A stretch of DNA of 24,962 nt from NCBI RefSeq assembly GCF_028618695.1, contig NZ_JAQIVI010000775.1:1-24962 (forward strand), given 5' to 3'. This document shows positions 1-6,624 of this stretch, piece after piece. The DNA comes from Natrinema soli (GTDB lineage Archaea > Halobacteriota > Halobacteria > Halobacteriales > Natrialbaceae). Position 1 is the first letter of the stretch. Every line of letters begins with the position of its first letter. The position numbers were made by a program, and so were the translations under genes. The notes under the pieces were generated by a model. It worked only from the letters and a program-made list of their open reading frames with translations. It was not told where the DNA came from and did no database searches.

Positions 1-332
1 AGTTCGCCCGCGGGATCGCGCATCGCCGACGTGCCTTCGACCTGCTCGCCGCGGAACAGGAGATGCAAGTGCGGGACGAACGCGTTGACCGCGAGCAGGA
101 AGCCGCCGCCCGCCAGAATTCCGGCGACGACCTCGAGCGGCGAGCCGAGCTCGAGGCCGGGGAGAACGAGTGCGAAGACGGCAGCGCCGACCATGATGCC
201 GGCGGCGAGGCCGAGCGAGCCGTCGTAGACGCGGTGGCTGATCCGGTCGGTGAGTAAGAGCGGGAGCGCACCGATCCCGGTCGTACAGCCCGCGATCGCG
301 GCGACGAGGACTACCTCACCGAGCGGTGACAT
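1..332 (-). CDS. ZIP-family metal transporter, N-terminal part (cut by window edge)
   Basis: The gene starts at the ATG at 332 and runs off the left edge, leaving 110 codons. The translation begins MSPLGEVVLVAAIAGCTTG and goes on with alternating hydrophobic segments: a first membrane helix at about residues 4-25, a second around GLAAGIMVGAAVFALVLPGL (about 40-60) and a third around VVAGILAGGGFLLAVNAFVP (about 69-88). A cytoplasmic loop with HLHLLFRGEQVEG follows. This pattern, with small-residue-rich helices and a histidine-bearing segment after helix 3, is typical of ZIP (ZupT/GufA-like) divalent-metal permeases, which import zinc or related metals across the cell membrane. The catalytic metal-site helices 4 and 5 lie outside the window, so the family call rests on the N-terminal third only. 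The gene is 123 bases downstream of the next gene on the same strand. Confidence 0.7.
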   Translation of the reverse strand, partial: MSPLGEVVLVAAIAGCTTGIGALPLLLTDRISHRVYDGSLGLAAGIMVGAAVFALVLPGLELGSPLEVVAGILAGGGFLLAVNAFVPHLHLLFRGEQVEGTSAMRDPAGE

Positions 333-455
333 ACGGGTTCGGTTCGCCGCCTCCTCGAAAACGTTTGCGATCGGGGGTGACACTGTCACTCGTGACTGGG
401 GCGCGGTCGGGCACTTCGCGGTCCCCGACTGCCGTGTACGGCCGGTCGTGGATCG

Positions 456-1100
456 TCAGTCGATCGTGACCTCGAGTTCGAGCAGGCCGAGGTGTGAGGG
501 TGCGCCGCCGCCGTTCGTCCGGAAGTCCTCGGGCGTCGAGTTGACGACGTCGTAGAAATCCGACTGGCTGGTCGGCACGAGGGTGCTGCCGTCGTCCCGC
601 CGGAGGAACGCCGGCGCGTCCGTGCCCTCGATCAACTCGCGTTGTTCCTGCCACTCTTCGCCGGCGTAGACGAACGTGCCAAAGGAGAACCGGCCCGCGG
701 CGAGCGCGTCGTGTTTCGACATGAACAGCCCCGCTTCCTCGGCGTTGAACTCCTCGTCGCTCACCCAGGCGATGGCCGCGATATCGTCCGCCTGGAGGAG
801 GTAGAAATCCCAGGAGCGCGTCGCGTCGAACACCGCCCAGACGCTCCGGGGCCCGATGGTATGCACCTCGACGCTGAACGCCGGGACGATATGCGCGCCC
901 TCGGGCTCCGGGACGAAGGTGGCGTCGTAGCCCGGCGCGCGGATGCCCCGGTCGTGGTAGGCCATCCCGTCCATGTCGATGTCGGCGTCGATCCGATCGA
1001 TAATCCCCTGGACGGTGGCCCCGCCCTCCGACTCGAGGTGCTCGAGGAAGTCGGGAAACCGGGAGACGTCCGTCCACGGCAGTTCGTCGTCCGCGCTCAT
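456..1100 (-). CDS. unrecognised 214-residue soluble protein
   Basis: I do not recognise this family. The protein is acidic, has no signal peptide and no membrane helix, and is therefore probably cytoplasmic. Its frame has the strong GC3 bias of the neighbours, and antisense ORFs over it are arginine-rich shadows. The N-terminal third is acidic and begins MSADDELPWTDVSRFP; the middle has aromatic-rich strands (RSVWAVFDATRSWDFYLLQ), and there is a glycine-rich patch near the end (RTNGGGAPSH). The start is supported by a Shine-Dalgarno-like GGAGGT at 1110-1115, nine bases before the ATG. It lies between the ZIP transporter and a lipoprotein on the same strand, but the gaps (123 and 182 bases) do not force an operon. 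A conserved haloarchaeal hypothetical protein is the safest label. Confidence 0.7.
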   Translation of the reverse strand: MSADDELPWTDVSRFPDFLEHLESEGGATVQGIIDRIDADIDMDGMAYHDRGIRAPGYDATFVPEPEGAHIVPAFSVEVHTIGPRSVWAVFDATRSWDFYLLQADDIAAIAWVSDEEFNAEEAGLFMSKHDALAAGRFSFGTFVYAGEEWQEQRELIEGTDAPAFLRRDDGSTLVPTSQSDFYDVVNSTPEDFRTNGGGAPSHLGLLELEVTID

Positions 1101-1109
1101 ACGTGACGA

Positions 1110-1115
1110 CCTCCC
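1110..1115 (-). promoter_or_regulatory. Shine-Dalgarno-like site for the 214-residue gene
   Basis: On the minus strand the sequence GGAGGT lies nine bases before the ATG at 1100. Many genes in this window lack such a site, so this one supports the chosen start and implies a transcript with a 5' leader. Confidence 0.5.
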
Positions 1116-1282
1116 GGGGGATCGACTGCTCGGTCTCGATGCCCGCGACGCGGAGCCGTCCCGGCCGGATCGTGCGTGGTGCCGCCGACAGCGTCGTGCA
1201 TATCTGGTACTGGGGGACGGCGAGGATTAGGCTTTCCGACCTCCGACAGCGGCTGCTTCTCGAGTTGTCGCTGATGGAGTCT

Positions 1283-1705
1283 CTATTCCGCGTAAACCGT
1301 CGCACATGTGGGTTCAATCTGTACTCCGCTTTCGGCTGTCAGGTAGACGCCGATACCGCCGGCCGACTTCTTGCCCCGGTCCTCACAGTTCGTCTCCGGC
1401 CAGGACCGCTCCGATGGACTGCCGTTATCCACTGCCACGGTGATCGTCGTCGGGGAGCCGGTAAATGGTTCAGTGTCCTCTTCGGCGCGTTCGCCCTCTA
1501 GGGTGAATTCCCGTTGGTAGAGTTCGTCTCCACCGTCATTTGTAACCGTCACGGAAAGCGTACGTGCTATCTTTTCCCTATTGTAGACTTCTACCTCGTG
1601 TGCGAGTTCTCTCGAATCGAGCACGCCCGCACACCCGGTGAGTACACTAATCGAAGCTGTTCCGCCCGCCGTGAGGAGTTCTCGACGAGTTTTGGAGGGA
1701 GTCAT
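1283..1705 (-). CDS. small Tat-exported lipoprotein of unknown function
   Basis: I place the start at the ATG at 1705, ten codons into a longer possible frame, because it gives a clean export signal: MTPSKTRRELL with twin arginines at residues 7-8, a hydrophobic stretch, and the lipobox VLTGC with the lipidated cysteine at residue 25. The mature 116-residue part is acidic and beta-rich, with a further cysteine pair at the C-terminus (PETNC and EPTCATVYAE) that could form a disulphide. This layout is common among haloarchaeal secreted lipoproteins, which are held on the outer face of the membrane. No ligand or partner can be read from the sequence. Third-position GC looks lower than in the neighbours, which may point to a faster-evolving or acquired gene. 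It is transcribed divergently from rqcH. Confidence 0.75.
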   Translation of the reverse strand: MTPSKTRRELLTAGGTASISVLTGCAGVLDSRELAHEVEVYNREKIARTLSVTVTNDGGDELYQREFTLEGERAEEDTEPFTGSPTTITVAVDNGSPSERSWPETNCEDRGKKSAGGIGVYLTAESGVQIEPTCATVYAE

Positions 1706-1962
1706 AGTGAAATACGGATAACCATATGACATAACATTTTGGACGTTCTACCGGTGATATCCGGTCTGACCAAGGCTCCCAACTCGGTAACAGCTATTTC
1801 GCGACCGACCATCCGCGGGCGTTCAGCGGATTCTCCGAACCGATCCGACAACAGCCATCGATCGGCGGGAGGGACGATCCGTTCCTCACTACGCGGTCGA
1901 CTGGAATTGGGCGCTGGCGTCGGAGCGACACGTCTTTTTGACCGGGACGGGCAGTGTGAGGT
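1706..1962. promoter_or_regulatory. divergent intergenic region between lipoprotein gene and rqcH
   Basis: This 257-base gap carries the start regions of both flanking genes. AT-rich sequence near 1706-1740 probably holds the minus-strand promoter. A T-rich run, TCTTTTTG at about 1933-1940, lies roughly 25-30 bases ahead of the rqcH ATG and could be its TATA-like element. I see no convincing gene or RNA here. Confidence 0.35.
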
Positions 1963-4149
1963 ATGGATCCAAAGCGGGAACTCACCAGCGTCGACCTCGC
2001 CGCCCTCGTTGGGGAACTCGGGGCCTACGAGGGGGCGAAGCTGGACAAGGCCTACCTCTACGGCGACGACCTCGTCCGGCTCAAGATGCGGGACTTCGAC
2101 CGCGGTCGCACGGAACTGATCATCGAGGTCGGCGAGACCAAGCGGGCCCACACGGTCGCCCCCGAGCGCGTTCCCGACGCTCCCGGTCGACCGCCGCAGT
2201 TCGCGATGATGCTCCGCAACCGACTCTCCGGGGCCGACTTCGCCGGCGTCGAGCAGTACGAGTTCGACCGCATCCTCGAGTTCGTCTTCGAGCGCGACGA
2301 CGGCACGACCCGAATCATCGTCGAACTGTTCGGACAGGGTAACGTCGCCGTCACCGACGGCGAGTACGAAGTGATCGACTGCCTCGAGACCGTTCGCCTC
2401 AAGTCCCGCACCGTCGTCCCGGGGTCGCGCTACGAGTTCCCCGACTCCCGGACGAATCCGCTGACGATCTCCCGCGAGGCGTTCGATCACGAGATGAACG
2501 ACTCCGATACGGACGTCGTCCGAACGCTGGCGACGCAGCTCAACTTCGGCGGCTTCTACGCCGAGGAGCTCTGTACCCGCGCCGGCGTCGAGAAGGGACT
2601 GGACATTCCGGACGCCGACGAGGACGTCTACGATCGGCTCTACGAAGCGATCGAACGGCTCGCGCTCGACATCCGGAACGGAAACTTCGACCCGCGACTC
2701 TACCTCGAGGGCGGTGACGAAGACGACGAGGACGCCGAAAACGGAACGGACGGCGACGTTGACGACGCCGCGACCGGTGACGCCGACGCACACGTCGTTG
2801 ACGTGACCCCGTTCCCGCTCGAGGAGCGCTCGGCGCTGGCCGCGGAGCCGTACGATTCGTTCCTGAGCGCGCTGGACGACTACTTCTTCCGGCTCGAGCT
2901 GGACGACGAGGAGGAGCCCGATCCGACCGATCAGCGGCCGGATTTCGGGTCAGAGATCGCCAAACACGAGCGCATTATCGAGCAACAACAAGGGGCGATC
3001 GAGGGGTTCGAGCAGGAGGCCGACTCGCTGCGCGAGCAGGCCGAATTGCTCTACGCCGAGTACGGACTGGTCGACGAGATCCTCTCGACGATCCAGAACG
3101 CCCGGCAGCAGGACCGCCCGTGGGACGAGATCAGGGAGCGGTTCGAGGAGGGGGCCGACCGCGGTATCGAGGCCGCCGAAGCGGTCGTCGACGTCGACGG
3201 CAGCGAGGGGACGGTCACCGTCGATATCGACGGCGAACGGATCGGTCTCGTCACGCAGCAGGGCGTCGAGCAGAACGCCGACCGGCTCTACACCGAGGCC
3301 AAGCGCGTCGAGGAGAAAAAGGAGGGCGCGCTGGCGGCCATCGAGAACACTCGCGAGGATCTCGAGGACGCCAAGCGCCGCCGCGACGAGTGGGAAGCCG
3401 ACGACGGCGAGCCCGCGGACGACGAGTCGGACGAGGAGGGCGAGGACACCCAACGCGACTGGCTCGCGGAGCCGTCGGTTCCGATCCGCGAGAACGAACC
3501 GTGGTTCGATCGGTTCCGCTGGTTCAAGACGAGCGACGACTTCCTCGTGATCGGCGGGCGCAACGCCGACCAGAACGAGGAACTCGTCAAGAAGTACCTC
3601 GAGCCGGGCGACACAGTCTTGCACACGCAGGCCCACGGCGGCCCCGTCACCGTGCTGAAGGCGACCGATCCCAGCGAGGCCTCCTCGAGCGATATCGACC
3701 TCCCCGAGTCGAGCATCGAAGAAGCCGCCCGGTTCGCCGTCTCCTACTCGTCGGTCTGGAAGGACGGTCGCTACGCGGGCGACGTCTACGCCGTCGACTC
3801 CGATCAGGTCACGAAGACCCCCGAGAGCGGCGAGTACCTCGAGAAGGGTGGGTTCGCGATCCGCGGCGACCGGACGTACTACCGCGATACGCCGGTCGAC
3901 GTGGCCGTCGGCATTCAGTGTGAGCCGTACACGCGAGTGATCGGCGGGCCGTCGTCGGCCATCGAGGACCGAGCGGTGACGACGATCGAACTCGAGCCCG
4001 GTCGGTACGCACAGGCCGACACGGCAAAGCGGCTCTACCGCACGTTCCGCGAGCGATTCGAGGACGAGACGTTCGTCCGCAAAATCGCGAGCCCCGACCG
4101 GATCCAGCACTTCATGCCGCCGGGCGGCAGTCGGGTTAGCGAGGAGTGA
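1963..4149 (+). CDS. rqcH: RqcH/Rqc2 (NFACT-family) ribosome quality-control protein
   Basis: This 728-residue protein is the archaeal RqcH/NEMF/Rqc2 homologue. In the family it binds split large ribosomal subunits that still carry peptidyl-tRNA and directs C-terminal tailing of stalled chains. The NFACT-N domain covers about residues 1-180, with PPQFAMMLRNRL (77-88) and the conserved Asp-Arg pair D102-R103 in EFDRILEF, which is needed for tRNA handling in characterised homologues. A helix-hairpin-helix part follows (about 186-240, LATQLNFGGFYAEEL). Two helical coiled-coil arms lie at about 330-365 and 438-480. The NFACT-R (DUF814) domain starts near WFDRFRWFKTSDDFLVIGG at 514. Two very acidic linkers (about 250-276 and 479-497) look like haloarchaeal insertions. 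The start ATG at 1963 gives a normal N-terminus. Downstream lie a small unknown gene and pelA, which fits a ribosome-rescue locus. Confidence 0.9.
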   Translation: MDPKRELTSVDLAALVGELGAYEGAKLDKAYLYGDDLVRLKMRDFDRGRTELIIEVGETKRAHTVAPERVPDAPGRPPQFAMMLRNRLSGADFAGVEQYEFDRILEFVFERDDGTTRIIVELFGQGNVAVTDGEYEVIDCLETVRLKSRTVVPGSRYEFPDSRTNPLTISREAFDHEMNDSDTDVVRTLATQLNFGGFYAEELCTRAGVEKGLDIPDADEDVYDRLYEAIERLALDIRNGNFDPRLYLEGGDEDDEDAENGTDGDVDDAATGDADAHVVDVTPFPLEERSALAAEPYDSFLSALDDYFFRLELDDEEEPDPTDQRPDFGSEIAKHERIIEQQQGAIEGFEQEADSLREQAELLYAEYGLVDEILSTIQNARQQDRPWDEIRERFEEGADRGIEAAEAVVDVDGSEGTVTVDIDGERIGLVTQQGVEQNADRLYTEAKRVEEKKEGALAAIENTREDLEDAKRRRDEWEADDGEPADDESDEEGEDTQRDWLAEPSVPIRENEPWFDRFRWFKTSDDFLVIGGRNADQNEELVKKYLEPGDTVLHTQAHGGPVTVLKATDPSEASSSDIDLPESSIEEAARFAVSYSSVWKDGRYAGDVYAVDSDQVTKTPESGEYLEKGGFAIRGDRTYYRDTPVDVAVGIQCEPYTRVIGGPSSAIEDRAVTTIELEPGRYAQADTAKRLYRTFRERFEDETFVRKIASPDRIQHFMPPGGSRVSEE

Positions 4150-4274
4150 GTCGCGGCCCTGCGGTGACCTGCTCGGGTCGACGATGGCCGCGCGAACGAG
4201 AGTAGCGTCCATAGCTCGAACGGGCTGCACCTGCCGGGTTCACGGCTACACGGCCGACCGTGAATGCACCGCCC

Positions 4275-4568
4275 ATGGTCGACATCGAAACGAACACCGA
4301 CACGGAGCCGGCGCTCGGCACCGCGACGATCGTTTACGAGACGCCGAGCGAAGACGTCGAGCACGTCACCGTCGACAACGACCGGATCGCCTACTTTCAG
4401 GATCACTGGCTGTTCGCGTACGGGACCGACGACGACGGCAACGACGTCGTTCGTCGAGTCCCCAAGGAGAGCGTCCACTACGTCGAACGCTCCGTCGAGG
4501 AGATCGAGGAGACGTTCGAATCCGGCCTCGAGAAGGCGAAAGGGAAGCTCGAGGAACTCAGGGACTGA
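4275..4568 (+). CDS. uncharacterised 97-residue acidic protein between rqcH and pelA
   Basis: I do not recognise a named family. The ATG at 4275 gives 97 residues beginning MVDIETNTDTEPALG; a GTG five codons upstream (4260) is a possible but weaker start. The N-terminal two thirds look like a small beta domain (GTATIVYETPSED, RIAYFQDHWLFAYG, VRRVPKESVHYVERS), and the last 27 residues (VEEIEETFESGLEKAKGKL) form a charged amphipathic helix that could be a coiled coil. There is no signal peptide or membrane segment. Codon use matches the neighbours and the antisense frames do not look like proteins, so I treat it as real. It lies 125 bases after rqcH and 211 bases before pelA, all on the same strand, which suggests a link to translation or ribosome rescue; this is inference from position only. 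Confidence 0.75.
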   Translation: MVDIETNTDTEPALGTATIVYETPSEDVEHVTVDNDRIAYFQDHWLFAYGTDDDGNDVVRRVPKESVHYVERSVEEIEETFESGLEKAKGKLEELRD

Positions 4569-4687
4569 CCGTCTGCGGTCCCTGCGTGCTCGAGCGTGAG
4601 TCGTGGACCGAGATTGGTCGCTGTCGAGTCGGCGGGTTCCGTTCCGGCCACCGGTTCGGTTGTGGAATCGAGACTGCGCCCGGACGA

Positions 4688-4710
4688 CGGAGAAATCGGC
4701 GAATTCTCCG
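4688..4710 (+). other. hairpin between the 97-residue gene and pelA
   Basis: CGGAGAA (4688-4694) and TTCTCCG (4704-4710) form a perfect 7-base-pair stem around a 9-base loop. No T-run follows, so it is not a clear terminator; it could be an RNA processing or stability element, or chance. Confidence 0.3.
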
Positions 4711-4779
4711 TGATGTCGTGCGCGACGTCCACACGCGCGGATCGTAGGGCACTTACCGACATCCCGAGAACCAACGGTC

Positions 4780-5847
4780 ATGCAGATCAAAGACCGGGAG
4801 CAGGTCGAGGGTGGCCGTGAGCGGGTCACCGTCGTGCCGGAGAGCGTGGACGATCTCTGGCACCTGCAGTACGTCCTCGAGCCCGGCGATCGCGTCGCGG
4901 GCGACACGACCCGGCGCATTCAGCGCAACGACGACCAGATGCGGGATACGGGCGGCGAGCGCGAGCACATGTGGGTCGCCATTGCCGTCGAGACCGTCGA
5001 GTTTCACAAGTTCGCCAACCGGTTGCGGGTCGGCGGCGAGATCGTCGCCTGTTCGCGCGAAGATCAACTCGGCTTTCACCACACGCTCAACGTCGAGGCG
5101 CGCGACGAACTCTCGATCGAGAAGCGGTTCAAACCGGATCAGAAAGCTCGCCTCGAGGAGGCTGAGGAGGCCACGGAAAATCCCGACGTCGCCATCGCCA
5201 CCGTCGAGGAGGGCCAGGCTCACGTCCACTCGGTCGCCCAGTACGGCACCGAAGAGCGAGCGACGATCACCGGGACGACCGGCAAGGGCGAGTACGCCCG
5301 CGGCCGCTCGGAGCTGTTCGAAGAGCTCGCGACGGTCCTCAAGCGCCTCGAGGTCGACGCGATCATCCTCGCCGGTCCCGGCTTCACGAAGCAGGACGCG
5401 TACAAATACCTCGAGGAGAACGAGCCCGAGGTGGCCGAGCTGATCACGATGGTCGACACGGCGGCCGTCGGCGACCGCGGCGTCCACGAGGTGCTCAAAC
5501 GCGGGGCCGTCGCCGACGTTCAGGAGGAGACCCGTATCGAGAGCGAGGCGGAGTACATCGACGAACTCACTCGGCGGATGGCCGAGGGCGCGAAGGCGGC
5601 GTACGGCCCCGAACAGGTCCAGCAGGCCGCCGAGTTCGGCGCGATCGAACGACTGCTCGTCCTCGACGACCGATTACAGAAGGAACGCGGTCCCGACGGC
5701 GAGTGGGCGATCAGCGTCGACGACATCGTCCGGACGACGGAACAGAAAGGCGGCGACGTGACGGTCTTCTCGAGCGAGTTCCCGCCCGGTCAGCAGCTCT
5801 CCAATCTCGGCGGGATCGCGGCGCTGTTGCGGTATCGCCTCGAGTAG
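4780..5847 (+). CDS. pelA: Pelota (aPelota/Dom34), mRNA surveillance and ribosome rescue factor
   Basis: The 355-residue product matches archaeal Pelota in length and domain order: an Sm-like eRF1_1-type N-domain (about 1-130), a central eRF1_2-type domain (about 135-255) and a C-terminal eRF1_3 domain (about 260-355). The central domain carries the Pelota signature around [17 protein letters not shown] and has no GGQ motif, which separates it from the release factor aRF1. In the family it enters the A site of stalled ribosomes with a translational GTPase (aEF1A) and then promotes subunit splitting with ABCE1. This leaves the substrate that RqcH acts on, so the nearby rqcH is a meaningful neighbour. 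The ATG at 4780 gives the usual N-terminus ([12 protein letters not shown]). The 211-base gap upstream suggests it may have its own promoter. It converges with the TrmB gene, 24 bases away. Confidence 0.93.
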   Translation: MQIKDREQVEGGRERVTVVPESVDDLWHLQYVLEPGDRVAGDTTRRIQRNDDQMRDTGGEREHMWVAIAVETVEFHKFANRLRVGGEIVACSREDQLGFHHTLNVEARDELSIEKRFKPDQKARLEEAEEATENPDVAIATVEEGQAHVHSVAQYGTEERATITGTTGKGEYARGRSELFEELATVLKRLEVDAIILAGPGFTKQDAYKYLEENEPEVAELITMVDTAAVGDRGVHEVLKRGAVADVQEETRIESEAEYIDELTRRMAEGAKAAYGPEQVQQAAEFGAIERLLVLDDRLQKERGPDGEWAISVDDIVRTTEQKGGDVTVFSSEFPPGQQLSNLGGIAALLRYRLE

Positions 5848-5871
5848 GCGTGCGACGACAGGGCATTTCCG

Positions 5872-6624
5872 TTATTCTACGTGTACTTCGTCGCTGGCCT
5901 CGATCAACTGGATCAGCACGGAGGCGAACAGCGAGCCCGAACTCCAGAACGCGGTCTCGTTGCCGTCGCCGATCACGCTCAGGAGGATGCTGTCGTCGTC
6001 GACGATAACGATCCGTCCCGACCGCTCGTCGTCCGATCGGTGTGGTGGCGGACGTTCCACGATGACGTTTTCGATGTCGGCGAAGCGGTCGTGAACCGCT
6101 TCCGTTCGACTGACGACGAGTACCGCGACGCCAGCCGCCGCGCGCTCCGCGATGGCGCGTTCGACCGAGTCGGTGACGAGTTCCGGGAGACGAGTCCCGA
6201 AGACGATCCGATCCGCCGCCTGTGAGAGGATATCGGCGGTTCGATCGTCGACCCGGTCGCGACCGCGAACCGTCCAGATGTCCTCCTGCGTCTCCTCGCC
6301 AGTCGGCTCGTTCTTGACGGTTTCGACGTACTCGAAGGCCCGATCCCGTTCGCGCTCAAACTGGGTCCGGAGGGTGTCCCGCGCCTCGTCGACGCTGACC
6401 GGCCGGTACCGGATCGGGTTCGACTGCTGGACCTCGAGCAGGCCGCGATTCTCCAGGCTCTCCGCGACGCTGTAGACCTGCGAGCGCGGGACGTCCGTGA
6501 TCTCGGCGACGTCTCTCGCCGTTCCCGCGCCGAGCCGGTGGAGCGCGATGAACACTTTGGCCTCGTAGCTGGTAAGCCCCAGCTGTTCGAAGGCGTCGAC
6601 GGCCTCGTTCCGATCGCCGCTCAC
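5872..6624 (-). CDS. TrmB-family transcriptional regulator
   Basis: The 250-residue protein starts with a winged-helix domain of the TrmB type (about residues 10-75: LTSYEAKVFIALHRLGAG, then PRSQVYSVAESLENRGLLEV). A short helical linker (about 80-105) follows, and then an effector-like C-terminal domain (about 115-250) with alternating strands such as DRIVFGTRLPELV, GVAVLVVSRT and GRIVIVDDDSILLSVIG. TrmB proteins bind promoter DNA and respond to small molecules, often sugars; the ligand here cannot be read. Translation starts at a GTG (6624) that overlaps the RND stop codon as GTGA, so the two genes are translationally coupled. The simplest reading is local control of the exporter operon. Its stop lies 24 bases from that of pelA, in convergent orientation. 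Confidence 0.85.
   Translation of the reverse strand: MSGDRNEAVDAFEQLGLTSYEAKVFIALHRLGAGTARDVAEITDVPRSQVYSVAESLENRGLLEVQQSNPIRYRPVSVDEARDTLRTQFERERDRAFEYVETVKNEPTGEETQEDIWTVRGRDRVDDRTADILSQAADRIVFGTRLPELVTDSVERAIAERAAAGVAVLVVSRTEAVHDRFADIENVIVERPPPHRSDDERSGRIVIVDDDSILLSVIGDGNETAFWSSGSLFASVLIQLIEASDEVHVE

Noticed and set aside
316..1317. Long arginine-rich frame on the minus strand overlapping the 214-residue gene
   Set aside because: It is a shifted shadow of a GC3-biased gene: very high arginine and glycine content and no motif.
1750..1765. Short inverted repeat ACCGG-TGATAT-CCGGT upstream of rqcH
   Set aside because: Only five base pairs, not placed over a promoter element, and likely to occur by chance.
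1702..2793. 363-residue frame antisense to the start of rqcH
   Set aside because: Low-complexity valine/glutamate/arginine translation that mirrors the rqcH codons; rqcH has clear domains.
2950..4230. 426-residue frame antisense to rqcH
   Set aside because: Antisense shadow produced by high GC3; no recognisable domain.
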